Numbered from the stretch's first letter, positions 52,248-61,135 are shown. The stretch: 64,000 nucleotides of DNA from Enterovibrio baiacu (GCF_004120195.1 NZ_SCHN01000008.1:516481-580480); one strand, 5' to 3'. The notes: a model not told the origin generated them from the sequence alone. Numbers and translations are program-made.

Positions 52248-54278
52248 ATGACTATTTTAAAAACACCAATAACGACACCGGAAGCTGAGCGTTTCTGGGC
52301 TAGTCGCCATAAATGCAACAAAATGAAGGCTGTAATCGCCAATAGTGAAACTCTGGACGGGGCAAACTCCGCCCTTCGAAGAAGGGGCTACACTAGAGCA
52401 TGGCGCAAGAAGGCTCTCAGTGCCTTTGGTAAGTACATCAACAAGCCGACAATGGCTGGTATCCCTTTCAGTGAGTTATCGCAGCCTTGGTGGTTGTGTA
52501 TGCCTTATTCCGGTGAGGCTCCACTACCGCCGCCAAGTAAGAAATCATGGGAAGTCGCTTTTGGTGAGTCTGGCGGATTCTGCGCTGAGAAGAACGGGAT
52601 TCAGTTTTCGAAAGACTTAACTGTCGAAGTTACCTACATCCAAGAGCAACCAGAAGCAGGCAGGCAAACATTGCTCTCATTCCAAACAGACAGTGCTTCT
52701 TATGACATAGATGTTGCAGAGAGCGGTTTTGTTGGCCTTCCTCCTGTTGTCTGGGAACTTGCAGAAGGTAAGCAAGAGGTCTTGGCTGGCGTAGAGAACA
52801 CGATAAAGATGCGGTGTAAGCTAGAACAAGAGGTACAAACAGCACAGCTTCACATAGGCAATGATAAATACCATAATCCAGAAATTATCGGGCATCCTTT
52901 TTGTGGTTCAATCAAGCACGTCAAGATTGTAGAGGCTGACGGAACTATCCATGAAACCAACTTCACCAGTGACGCAGAAGAAAAACCAACAAATAGCGTT
53001 GTAGGTGAGTTCACTATCATTGGTTTCAGCGAAGAAGCAAACATTTGGCGAGTACCTACACAAGCTAAAATTTGGATTCCAAACACTGGTCATAATGAAG
53101 AATTTGGAATTCAGCGGTCTTACTATTGCCAAGTTGGAGATACAGTCTCAGTTGATGTTTCTTGGGATGGATTGGCTACCAAGCAAATGTTAATCGGCGG
53201 GACTGAGGGCTGGGATGACGTGAGCGAGTATTCTCTTAACGTGTCTATTGAAGGCGGTGCTGTTGTTTGCGGAAATGGCATTAACCTCACCAGTGGAAAC
53301 GCTTCTTTGGTAAAAGGCGAAAGAACTACACTGGATTTCGAGATTATCAACATTGGACAGCCACCGAACACAACGGCTTCTATTTACTGTTTTGGCAATA
53401 CTTATCGTTTCCCAAAATACCCATGTACCAGCGACATTTTCAAATTCTCTTTTGGTGGAAATGATACATGTTCTTATGACTTGGTGGTTAACTCGACAGT
53501 CCAACCAACAGAAGATGTACTTGATTGGTATGGTTCGTGCAGTCGTGTTTGGTTAAGAAATACAGACTCCCCTAACACAAGGTGGCGAGACATTGGAGAT
53601 TACACACCACCAAAGGCTAAATCATGGATGCCGCACTTCACTCAAGAAGCAAATCAATCACTGACAAACAGTGCTATCCGTGTTGAGTTACGTCAAGATA
53701 AACCAATGACGATTTACACTCGTGTCACAGAAGCTGATATGAGCCGTGGTGTAGGTTTGCTTGGTGTTTCCACTTCTAACTACGTGCGATTGATTAATGG
53801 GGCGTTTGTCTATTCTGATCCATTCCGTATCTTGGTGAATGAGGAACCGCTTGTTGATGGAAGAACATTCCCTTCTGAATTGGTTGGTAAAGATGTTCGT
53901 ATCACTATTTTCCCTTCTGGTGAATCTACAGCGTTCAACGCACCTATCATTGGTTCTCGTTCCATCCATGAAGTATCACCGTTCCACATTTCACAAATCG
54001 TGATGCCGATTATCGCTGACGGTGTAATTGATACTTTCACGTTTGAACCACACTCCGCTATGGAAGCACCTGATCACACTCAATGGGTTGGTACAACTTC
54101 TGACGGTTCTACAGCAACGCTTAACTTCACTAACCTTGAAGGCTGGCGACAAGTAGAGAAGCCTTTTGCTGTCCTGTCTAATTGGGATGATGCCAACGAT
54201 TGGGATGATGATGCTTATTGGGGTTTCGAGAAACAATCCGTTGTTGATGCATGGATCGAAACAAACTTCCCGACCTAA
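52248..54278 (+). CDS. Large putative tail fibre/spike protein
   Basis: 676 residues. The first 95 are helical and basic (ALRRRGYTRAWRKKALSAFGKYI), perhaps for virion attachment. The rest is beta-rich with many Gly, Thr, Ser and Trp, such as TVEVTYIQEQPEAGRQTLLSF, which looks like jelly-roll or sandwich domains of receptor-binding proteins. No catalytic motif seen. It stands alone on the plus strand with copy 3 of the shared motif before it, and a 55-residue coiled gene after it. The match to a known family is weak. Confidence 0.6.
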   Translation: MTILKTPITTPEAERFWASRHKCNKMKAVIANSETLDGANSALRRRGYTRAWRKKALSAFGKYINKPTMAGIPFSELSQPWWLCMPYSGEAPLPPPSKKSWEVAFGESGGFCAEKNGIQFSKDLTVEVTYIQEQPEAGRQTLLSFQTDSASYDIDVAESGFVGLPPVVWELAEGKQEVLAGVENTIKMRCKLEQEVQTAQLHIGNDKYHNPEIIGHPFCGSIKHVKIVEADGTIHETNFTSDAEEKPTNSVVGEFTIIGFSEEANIWRVPTQAKIWIPNTGHNEEFGIQRSYYCQVGDTVSVDVSWDGLATKQMLIGGTEGWDDVSEYSLNVSIEGGAVVCGNGINLTSGNASLVKGERTTLDFEIINIGQPPNTTASIYCFGNTYRFPKYPCTSDIFKFSFGGNDTCSYDLVVNSTVQPTEDVLDWYGSCSRVWLRNTDSPNTRWRDIGDYTPPKAKSWMPHFTQEANQSLTNSAIRVELRQDKPMTIYTRVTEADMSRGVGLLGVSTSNYVRLINGAFVYSDPFRILVNEEPLVDGRTFPSELVGKDVRITIFPSGESTAFNAPIIGSRSIHEVSPFHISQIVMPIIADGVIDTFTFEPHSAMEAPDHTQWVGTTSDGSTATLNFTNLEGWRQVEKPFAVLSNWDDANDWDDDAYWGFEKQSVVDAWIETNFPT

Positions 54279-54293
54279 CAAGGAACTATAATT

Positions 54294-54461
54294 ATGAAAC
54301 TAAAACAATTAATCACTGGTTACGTGGAAGAAGCACTGACACCAGTTGAAGCGCAAGCACGTATTGACGAAGTGCTCTACACAATTGGTCAGCTTCAAAA
54401 CAAGCTGGACAAGCACAACGAAGCAGAAGCCGATCTTGGTATCGAGGCTGAAGCTATCTAA
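54294..54461 (+). CDS. Small coiled protein paired with the large tail gene
   Basis: 55 residues (MKLKQLITGYVEEALTPVEA...), a helix with heptads ending in an acidic tail. AAGGAACT precedes the ATG, 15 bases after the tail-gene stop. It resembles the 53-residue protein at 34200-34361 (pattern YVxxALTxxEAxxRI). A tail chaperone or assembly partner is plausible. Below the size most gene finders accept. Confidence 0.65.
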   Translation: MKLKQLITGYVEEALTPVEAQARIDEVLYTIGQLQNKLDKHNEAEADLGIEAEAI

Positions 54462-54463
54462 GG

Positions 54464-54499
54464 AAAAAGGCTGCCGTCACTGGCGGCCTTTCTTTTTTT
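54464..54499. terminator. Bidirectional terminator
   Basis: AGGCTGCC pairs with GGCGGCCT around GTCACT, with T-rich flanks on both strands. It separates the tail cassette from the convergent gene at 54498. Confidence 0.85.
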
Positions 54500-54863
54500 A
54501 GTGGAATGACGCTACTCGATTAGCAGAAAGGATAACATCACGGAGTGTTGAGCCAGAAACAACAATGAAATTCCATCTTTCAATGTCGATGTTTAATTCT
54601 TCATCATAAAGCATATTTTGGATCAGCATCAGGCAATCATCATCAGTGCCGTTAGTTACTTGGATGATGTATTTTGCCGAACAATCTCCGGTAGGGATAA
54701 CAGCATTTAAGCTGCTCGATACTTCCGATCTATCGCTTGAAAAATGCGCTAGGAATGGTTCGTCAATAATGCTATCACTGAATAATTGCTTGATGCAGTA
54801 ATCCAACTCTTTAATAACCTCGAAACCAACATCATGAACGTGGATTTTAATAAACACTGCCAC
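54498..54863 (-). CDS. Element protein of unknown function (121 residues)
   Basis: MAVFIKIHVHDVGFEVIKEL..., alternating strands and helices, no motif recognised. It stands alone on the minus strand between the tail cassette and the integrase. Isolated genes in such places in prophages are often lysogenic-conversion or defence genes, but nothing in this sequence proves that. Confidence 0.5.
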   Translation of the reverse strand: MAVFIKIHVHDVGFEVIKELDYCIKQLFSDSIIDEPFLAHFSSDRSEVSSSLNAVIPTGDCSAKYIIQVTNGTDDDCLMLIQNMLYDEELNIDIERWNFIVVSGSTLRDVILSANRVASFH

Positions 54864-54927
54864 GATTTAACCCTCATAAATAAAAATCGCGGCTATTGTA
54901 TCATGTTATTTTACATCGGTCGCTTCA

Positions 54928-56499
54928 TCAATGATGAATAATACCTGTCATCGACCAAACCGCATTAACCTTCTTATTGAAGATGTATGCGTTTTTAATT
55001 GCCTTAAAGGTGAATGTGTATTCTCCATTTCCAGCAACCACAAACTCAAGCCCGTTTTCTTTGTCAGATTTAACGGTGAATAAGGGCAACCGCTCCATTA
55101 GCCTCTGTAGCCTGTTACGTGCTGTGAGTTGTTCCTCTGCGTTACCTTCAATGAATGCGGCATCAATCAAAGCCAAGCAGTGCTTAAAATCCACCTTGTG
55201 AGCAGAAGGTTTGCTCATCAACTCTACCTCAAGAGACTTCACATCATCAGATAGCTGCTTGATTGCCTCAGTACGCTTGTTGATATGAGCAATGACTACC
55301 GCATTGGTTGTATCTGTAAGGCCTTCTAGAAGCGATTCTAGGGCGGTTTCCTGAGACCTTAGCTCACCTCTCAGGGTGTCCAGCTTACGTGTATCAGACT
55401 TACTGTTAGACGCATTTGACCAGTGCTTGAAGAAAGCAGGGGTTAGCCAGCATTCCCGCAACCAATCACGCAAATATGCGATGTTGAACTTAGGTGCATT
55501 GCATCGACCATATGCGGAGTTTTTGCACATGAGGTACTTTCGTGCATCTTGAGTTTTGAGCACCAAATTTGAACCACAATCCGCGCATTTTCCTACGTCC
55601 TTGAGTAGGTTTAAGTGACTCAAAGTAGATCCGTGAGTCTGTGTCTTGTGTCGCTTCCTGAGTTGTCCCAGAGAGGCAAAGAAAACATCATCAGATACCA
55701 CCCTTGGAAAGTAGTCAGGGATTGGTTCTCCTTCTGGTATTTGCTTTCGTCCTTCCATTCTGCACGGTTGGTGCTCACCAATACATTGACGGTTGGATAA
55801 GAAGCGTATGATCACAGAAGACTCCCATTCCTTACCCTTAGGAGTAAGCCAGCCTTTCTCATTGAAACGCTTAGCGATAGTGTATGCGCCTACGCCCTGT
55901 GCAGATAGCTCGAAAGCCTCTCTAACCAATGGTGCAAAGTCATTGAAGATGTGCTCAGTTTTTAGCGCATTGGTTGTTAGCCAGAAAGGGCAACGCTTAG
56001 AACGCTTGGACTCGAACGGTTGTTCACGCTTGCGCTTGTGAGCCGCTTTAAGACGCTTTGATTTGAGGTCAGATTCATCAAAGGCGCGTTGCATGGTGAT
56101 GATGCAGTAAATGTAGTCTTCCATCTGCATATCACTTGTATATTTGCGGTTGTCTGTGAGTGTGATGACATCTACGCCATAGTCAACGATGGACATTAAC
56201 TGACGTAGTGCAACGTTGATGTTAGCTCTGGATAATCGGTCAAGGTTCTCTACAAGCAGTGTGCATGGTGTATGGATCTTAGATTCTGCCAAGGCATCAA
56301 GCAGTTTGGCGAAACCCTTATCACCTCTGGTATGGTCTGAGTGGTACGCACTGACGCCCAAATCCTCAAAGGACATATCTGAAAGTGTTAGCCCATGCTC
56401 TAAGCAATAGTCTTGTGCTGCTTGGGTTTGGCGGCGAAGAGAATCACCTTTGCGTTGTTGTTTGTCGGAGAATCGACGGTAGGAAATGACGGGGTTCAT
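54928..56499 (-). CDS. Large serine recombinase (integrase of the element)
   Basis: 523 residues. N-terminal catalytic domain (about 1-150): SYRRFSDKQQ with Ser11 as nucleophile, then LDRLSRANI. A recombinase domain (about 165-300) and a zinc ribbon with four Cys (CADCGSNL ... YLMCKNSAYGRC, about 310-345) follow, then a coiled-coil segment (about 370-440). This is the structure of phage large serine integrases. It lies about 800 bases from the right junction, whose 3-bp core and dyad arms are as expected for this class. GAGG precedes the ATG. Confidence 0.94.
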   Translation of the reverse strand: MNPVISYRRFSDKQQRKGDSLRRQTQAAQDYCLEHGLTLSDMSFEDLGVSAYHSDHTRGDKGFAKLLDALAESKIHTPCTLLVENLDRLSRANINVALRQLMSIVDYGVDVITLTDNRKYTSDMQMEDYIYCIITMQRAFDESDLKSKRLKAAHKRKREQPFESKRSKRCPFWLTTNALKTEHIFNDFAPLVREAFELSAQGVGAYTIAKRFNEKGWLTPKGKEWESSVIIRFLSNRQCIGEHQPCRMEGRKQIPEGEPIPDYFPRVVSDDVFFASLGQLRKRHKTQTHGSTLSHLNLLKDVGKCADCGSNLVLKTQDARKYLMCKNSAYGRCNAPKFNIAYLRDWLRECWLTPAFFKHWSNASNSKSDTRKLDTLRGELRSQETALESLLEGLTDTTNAVVIAHINKRTEAIKQLSDDVKSLEVELMSKPSAHKVDFKHCLALIDAAFIEGNAEEQLTARNRLQRLMERLPLFTVKSDKENGLEFVVAGNGEYTFTFKAIKNAYIFNKKVNAVWSMTGIIHH

Positions 56500-56512
56500 G
56501 TTGCCTCAAATG

Positions 56513-56540
56513 AGAAAAGCCCACCGTCTATAGGTAGGCT
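56513..56540 (-). terminator. Terminator between the RepL-like gene and the integrase gene
   Basis: On the minus strand AGCCTACC pairs with GGTGGGCT around seven bases, followed by TTTTCTC. It precedes the integrase ATG by 14 bases, so integrase may be expressed only when it is read through. Confidence 0.65.
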
Positions 56541-56545
56541 AAAAG

Positions 56546-57001
56546 TTAAGCTGCTGTCGTCCTGTTTGAAATTCCGTTTCTGAGTGTGTTTCTCAGTTCC
56601 CAAACTCTGTCATTGTTGCATTGTAAGCCGCCTAGTTCGGTATATCGTCTGCACAGAGCCGCATATTTAGTATCAGTTGCTTGGGAGACTTCGCCAGTGT
56701 CCATGTATGCCACTGTGCCAACGCGGGGTATGACGCTGAACTCGTATGGATTGATCATGAAGAAGCTACCTGAACCACCTTTCACGCCGTTGTAGACAAT
56801 AACGCCATTATCAGAAAGTGCCTTGATTGATCGTGTCATGGTAGAGCGGCTAACTTTGAATAGCTCAGCAAGTTGGACAGCCGTAAATGCGAACTCATTA
56901 CTCTCATCAGCAATAGCAAGCATCTTGTTAAAAATAGCTGCTGCTGGCGCGCAATCCTCTGCCGCTACGGTTACGGCAAGTTGTCCTAAAAAGTTGTTCA
57001 T
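56546..57001 (-). CDS. RepL-like winged-helix protein
   Basis: 151 residues. The core AIFNKMLAIADESNEFAFTAVQLAELFKVSRSTMTRSIKALSDNGVIVYNG... is a winged helix of the type in RepL-family plasmid replication proteins and phage regulators; FFMINPYEFSVIPR follows as in that family. GGAGAG precedes the ATG at 57001. In-frame ATGs at 57040 and 57103 are possible but weaker. It could initiate replication or regulate lysogeny. It lies between the integrase gene and the right junction. Confidence 0.6.
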   Translation of the reverse strand: MNNFLGQLAVTVAAEDCAPAAAIFNKMLAIADESNEFAFTAVQLAELFKVSRSTMTRSIKALSDNGVIVYNGVKGGSGSFFMINPYEFSVIPRVGTVAYMDTGEVSQATDTKYAALCRRYTELGGLQCNNDRVWELRNTLRNGISNRTTAA

Positions 57002-57299
57002 AGAAAATTCTCTCCGAGAGCGAATATTTGCCTGAGCCATTGTTTTTCCGTTGATACCGCTTAAATTCGAGCCAAGTATGTATCTGGTGAGAAGCATAGT
57101 CAATGATATTTCTTTGATGTGCTCTCAGGAGACACACGGTTTTGGTCTCATTTGGGCATACATTTCGATTAAATGGTATTCGATTTCTGTTTAAGTAGTT
57201 GTTTTATAAGTGATGTTCGTTTGGTTGTTTTTTAATCCACTTCTTAGAATCTATCATTCAGCATCCAGTACACTGGAAAGATGGCTATTTTACCACGAT

Positions 57300-57337
57300 G
57301 CCTAGTCCAACTGAATTGATGAAATCTGTACGTATGG
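57300..57337. other. Right attachment junction of the inserted element
   Basis: Element arm 57300-57317 begins GCCTAG, then core GAT 57318-57320, then host DUF808 sequence. Host arms on both sides of the core show the dyad CAGAT ... ATCTG when joined, as expected for an attB. Confidence 0.8.
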
Positions 57338-57764
57338 CGCCTTTGATTTTTTCCGCTTCAAACTGTGCGGCATTGAGTGTCGCAGTGTTGAAGTCGTCGC
57401 TTGGCGTGTCGGGCTTGTCATCTTCTTTATGGAAAAAGGTGTGCAACACTTTCTCTGCACCTTCAAAGCAGAGAAACAAACCGCCGAGCATAAGAAGCGG
57501 GGTGATCAACCATGGCGCAATTGCACTGATGGCAAGCGCCGCGGGCACCAATATCAGCTTGTTGAAAAACGAGCCTTTAGCCACCGCCCAGACAACGGGC
57601 AGCTCTCTGTCTGCTTTCACCCCCGACACTTGCTCAGCGTTCAGTGCGAGGTCATCACCAAGCACACCTGCGGTTTTCTTGGCCGCCACTTTACTCATCA
57701 CGGATACATCATCGAGTATGGTGGCTATGTCGTCGAGCAGTGTGAGAAGGCTAGCGCCGGCCAT
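57318..57764 (-). pseudogene. yedI: yedI-like DUF808 membrane protein, N-terminal half
   Basis: 148 host-coded residues: [61 protein letters not shown], two hydrophobic segments and [10 protein letters not shown] at the junction. All match the start of the E. coli YedI family. The frame then runs into element DNA and stops at 57285 after about a dozen foreign residues. AAGGAATT precedes the ATG. The other half lies at 28927-29406. Confidence 0.93.
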
Positions 57765-57785
57765 GGTAATTCCTTATATGATGGA

Positions 57786-57810
57786 TAAAAAATGAGGCGG
57801 AAATCCGCCC
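57786..57810 (-). terminator. Terminator of the threonine aldolase gene
   Basis: On the minus strand GGCGGA pairs with TCCGCC around two bases, followed by TCATTTTTTAT. Confidence 0.75.
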
Positions 57811-57846
57811 ATAATTTACGTCATTTTTTCCATTGAGAAGTCTTAA

Positions 57847-58857
57847 TTAAAGCTGTTTTTCAATTGCAGAAAGTAAGGTGTCAATGTCTTCACGAGAGAC
57901 ACTTTTGTGCGTAACAAAGCGCATGGCTTTGTGAGACGGCGACACCAAAATGCCTTGCTCTTTTAATGCGTCAGCCATGGCGCGAATGTCGATGTGTGAC
58001 GACACATCCGCATAGACAATGTTGGTTTGAACCGGGTAGATAAAGGTGTTGAATCCGGGGATCGCCCCTAATTTCTCAGAGAGATAACGCGCATTGTCGT
58101 GGTCATCTTTCAGGCGTTCTACGTTTTCGGTAAGCGCCATCATGCCTGCCGCCGCTAAAATACCGGCTTGGCGCATCCCGCCACCGACCATTTTACGCAG
58201 GCGACGTGCACGTTGAATGTAAGCCGCATCACCCAACAGTAAAGAACCCACGGGTGCCCCCAAGCCTTTTGATAAACAAATGGTCATGGAATCGAAATGC
58301 TGAGCAATGTCTTTGATGTCGACGTCTAATGCCACAGAGGCGTTATAAACACGAGCACCATCAAGGTGCAGCTTTAGGTTATGGGTGTTTGCAAAATTGC
58401 GGGCTTGTGCCAAATAACTCATCGGAAGCACTTTACCGCCGATGGTATTTTCCAAGCTCAGTAGTGTTGTGCGTGCAAAATGGACGTCATCGGGCTTTAC
58501 AGCCGCCGCCAGCTTTTCAAAACACAAGGTGCCGTCTTTGTTGTTCTCAATCGGTTGAGGTTGCACTGATCCAAGAACCGCAGCACCACCTGCCTCATAT
58601 TTGTAATTGTGCGCTTGTTGACCGCATAAATATTCGTCGCCACGCTCACAGTGTGCCAAAATACCTAACAGGTTTGCTTGAGTGCCCGATGCGGTAAATA
58701 CGGCCGCTTCAAATCCATGTCTCTCTGCTGCCCATCGCTCAAGCTCGTTGACGGTCGGATCATCACCGTACACGTCATCACCAACAGGTGCATTCGCCAT
58801 CGCGTTACGCATTTTTTCATCGGGTTGTGTCACTGTGTCTGAGCGCAAATCAATCAT
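57847..58857 (-). CDS. ltaE: Low-specificity L-threonine aldolase
   Basis: A 336-residue PLP enzyme (fold type I) that splits L-threonine/allo-threonine to glycine and acetaldehyde. It starts MIDLRSDTVTQP, the family signature; GDDVYGDDPTVNELE follows. The PLP Lys is in CLSKGLGAPVGSLL (about 195), and HLDGARVYNA carries the PLP Asp/Arg. An in-frame ATG 36 bases upstream gives a longer N-terminus unlike the family, so 58857 is chosen. It is divergent from the exporter gene. Confidence 0.95.
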   Translation of the reverse strand: MIDLRSDTVTQPDEKMRNAMANAPVGDDVYGDDPTVNELERWAAERHGFEAAVFTASGTQANLLGILAHCERGDEYLCGQQAHNYKYEAGGAAVLGSVQPQPIENNKDGTLCFEKLAAAVKPDDVHFARTTLLSLENTIGGKVLPMSYLAQARNFANTHNLKLHLDGARVYNASVALDVDIKDIAQHFDSMTICLSKGLGAPVGSLLLGDAAYIQRARRLRKMVGGGMRQAGILAAAGMMALTENVERLKDDHDNARYLSEKLGAIPGFNTFIYPVQTNIVYADVSSHIDIRAMADALKEQGILVSPSHKAMRFVTHKSVSREDIDTLLSAIEKQL

Positions 58858-59030
58858 TTCTTCACTGTCCTGATTACTACTGTACCCAAGCAATGTGAGG
58901 TTGCTTGAGTATGATGATCGAATGTTCAGAGTACTCTTGATTGGTGAAAAAGTAATTACAAAACATAACGAATAGAATGCTTGTCCTTCACTTGAGTCAG
59001 TTGACGAGTGGGGAGAAGTGCGGAGTTACA

Positions 59031-59762
59031 ATGGATTTGTCTTGGCTGTTTATCTCGTTGGCGTGTTTAGTTACAGGCTTCTCAAAGTTTTCCATCGGCG
59101 GGCTGGGTTTGGTTATCTTACCCCTGATGATGTTGGCGTTCCCGGGGCCAGAAGCGCTTGGGGTGATTTTACCTTTCTACTTACTCACAGACCTGATAGC
59201 GGTAATGACTTATCGCAAAAATATCAACTGGAAGGTGCTCGCTAAACTGCTGCCTTTTGGGGCACTTGGCATCGCGGCTGGCACTTATGTGTTAGGGACA
59301 GTAGACCCCGGCACCTTCATGACCTTCCTCGGTATTTTGATTTTCGCCTTGTTGGGCCTGTCTTTGTGGTTGGATTACCACCCTTTACCTATTTTCACTC
59401 ACCCTTGGGCGGCAAGCCTTGCAGGTTCGTTATGCGGGTTTGTGGGGGTAATCGCTAACGGGGCAGGACCATTGATGGGCTTGTTTTTGCTTGAGCAGAA
59501 AATGGAAAAATCCGCCTACGTTGCTACGCGAGTTTGGGCATTCCTGAGCCTGAACCTAATGAAACTGGCGGGGCTGTTAAGCCTTGGGTTAATCAATACA
59601 GAAACGTTGAAAGCAAGCGCCGTGGGTATCCCAGCGCTTTTTCTTGGTATGTGGATTGGCTACAAGGTGTTTGCGCGGATATCACCGGAGCAATTGAAGG
59701 TGATTGTGCGCAGCATGATATCGCTCAGTGCAGCGCATCTTCTGTTTTTCAAATCGAATTAG
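59031..59762 (+). CDS. TauE/SafE family membrane exporter
   Basis: 243 residues with seven to eight hydrophobic segments and the family repeats FSIGGLGLVILPLMML and GSLCGFVGVIANGAGPLMGLFLL. The family exports sulfite, sulfoacetate or other small anions; the substrate here is unknown. The start at 59031 follows CGGAG seven bases upstream; an earlier ATG at 58977 lacks a site. A bidirectional terminator follows. Confidence 0.9.
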   Translation: MDLSWLFISLACLVTGFSKFSIGGLGLVILPLMMLAFPGPEALGVILPFYLLTDLIAVMTYRKNINWKVLAKLLPFGALGIAAGTYVLGTVDPGTFMTFLGILIFALLGLSLWLDYHPLPIFTHPWAASLAGSLCGFVGVIANGAGPLMGLFLLEQKMEKSAYVATRVWAFLSLNLMKLAGLLSLGLINTETLKASAVGIPALFLGMWIGYKVFARISPEQLKVIVRSMISLSAAHLLFFKSN

Positions 59763-59814
59763 TTTTGTGAGCGATTGTTCAGAACGAATACGCTTTGATA
59801 TAGCCACCGAATAA

Positions 59815-59847
59815 AAGAAAACCCGCAGCCTTGGCTGCGGGTTTTCT
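59815..59847. terminator. Bidirectional terminator
   Basis: The AAAACCCGCAGCC/GGCTGCGGGTTTT stem with a two-base loop lies between the convergent exporter and PotD-like genes. Confidence 0.92.
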
Positions 59848-59875
59848 ATTTTACGTGCAATGAATCGCCATCGAT

Positions 59876-60919
59876 TTAGCTTTTCAGTAATTGCCAGTAA
59901 CGATTGTAAATGCTGACCGCATCACCAACGTCATTGGTGAATTCGCCTTTTTCTACGTCCTCATCAGACGGGAAAATGGTGTTATTTTCGGTGTATTCAG
60001 CAGAGAGCTTTTCTTTTGCGCGCTTGCTTGGCGCTGGGTAGCCAAGCTCTTCAACCATGGCTGCTTGGTTTTCAGGGCGGTACATAAAGTCGATGAACTT
60101 ATGCGCCAGTTCTTTTTTCTCTGCGTTTTTAGGAATGATGAAGTTATCCATCCAAAGGATTGAGCCTTCTTCTGGGTAAACGAAATGGATGCTGTCCATT
60201 TCTTCCTGAGCCATGTAGGCATTACCGTTCCACTGCTGACCAATGCCCACTTCACCCGTTACAAAAGGAACGTGTGGTGCATCAGAGTTATAGACGACAA
60301 CGCCTGGGCGAAGGTCGACCAACAGTTCGTAGGCTTCTTTGATTTCAGCTTCGTTCTTGGTGTTGATGCTGTAGCCTTTGGCTTTTAGCGCCATGCCAAA
60401 TACATCGCGCACATCATCAAGCAACATTAGTTGGCCTGCGAAATCTTCGCGCCATAAATCAGCCCACTTGGTCACGTCGCTGCCGTCAACAATGTCACCG
60501 TTGTAGCTAATCGCTGTTACGCCCCACACATAAGGCAGTGAGTAGTCGTTGTTTTCATCAAACGGCTGCGCCATCAATCCGGGAATGATGTCTTTCACAT
60601 GAGGGATTTGTGACTTGTCGATTTTCGCCAACATGCCTTCATCACTCATACGTTGAATGAAGTAGGTTGATGCAAAGGCAAGATCGTAGCCTTTACCATC
60701 AAGCAGCTTCAGCTTGGTATACATGGATTCGTTGTTTTCAAACGTCGAGTAATTTACCGTCACATCATATTCTTTCTCGAATGCTTGAATCACATTCATG
60801 GGCATATATTCCGCCCAGTTATAGATGTTCAGTACTTCGCTGTTTGCAGAAACGCTGAAAGATACAGATGCGGAAAGTGCGATGCTTACCGCTTTCACCC
60901 CTTTAAGATATTGGTTCAT
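59876..60919 (-). CDS. PotD-like periplasmic polyamine-binding protein
   Basis: 347 residues, with a signal peptide at about 1-25 (VSIALSASVSFSVSA) and the PotD/PotF fold: VLNIYNWAEYMP, YDLAFASTYF, LPYVWGVTAISYN, WADLW, GQQWNGNAYMAQEE, EEGSILWMDNF. It should bind spermidine, putrescine or norspermidine for an ABC importer, but no potABC genes lie beside it. It may serve a distant importer or act as a sensor partner as NspS does in V. cholerae; no adjacent GGDEF gene supports that. AAAGGAC precedes the ATG. Divergent from the PuuB-like gene. Confidence 0.9.
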   Translation of the reverse strand: MNQYLKGVKAVSIALSASVSFSVSANSEVLNIYNWAEYMPMNVIQAFEKEYDVTVNYSTFENNESMYTKLKLLDGKGYDLAFASTYFIQRMSDEGMLAKIDKSQIPHVKDIIPGLMAQPFDENNDYSLPYVWGVTAISYNGDIVDGSDVTKWADLWREDFAGQLMLLDDVRDVFGMALKAKGYSINTKNEAEIKEAYELLVDLRPGVVVYNSDAPHVPFVTGEVGIGQQWNGNAYMAQEEMDSIHFVYPEEGSILWMDNFIIPKNAEKKELAHKFIDFMYRPENQAAMVEELGYPAPSKRAKEKLSAEYTENNTIFPSDEDVEKGEFTNDVGDAVSIYNRYWQLLKS

Positions 60920-61135
60920 ATGTGTTGTCCTTTAATGGCTATACCAAGCCGAAATTCGAACGCGCATCATCAAAAGAAACGCTGTGACTGTCAATCAATT
61001 AACCCTTTAATAAGTAACAAAGTGTGCGCGGGGTATTGATCGCATTATCTCCTTGCCTGTTGTGGGGCTTAGTGCGAATATTCGCCATCATTTTTTCATT
61101 CAACCCTTTCCATATAAGCAGGATTTAGTCACAAG

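Larger units (their letters stand above)
29404..57320. mobile_element. Phage-like integrated element with its own RNA polymerase (about 27.9 kb)
   Basis: It is bounded by the split DUF808 gene and a 3-bp shared core. It carries a large serine recombinase next to the right junction, a T7-type RNA polymerase, TerS, TerL, portal, scaffold-like, ejection-type and tail proteins, a DNA adenine methyltransferase homologue, two putative replication initiators and a resolvase with res-like repeats. Most genes are on the minus strand; the genes at 35784, 52248 and 54294 are on the plus strand. I cannot find a major capsid protein, tail tube, DNA polymerase, primase/helicase, holin or endolysin. No gene appears frameshifted. 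Confidence 0.9.

Noticed and set aside
52124..52342. N-terminal extension of the 86-residue element protein
   Set aside because: It crosses control motif copy 3 and overlaps the divergent tail gene; no ribosome site.
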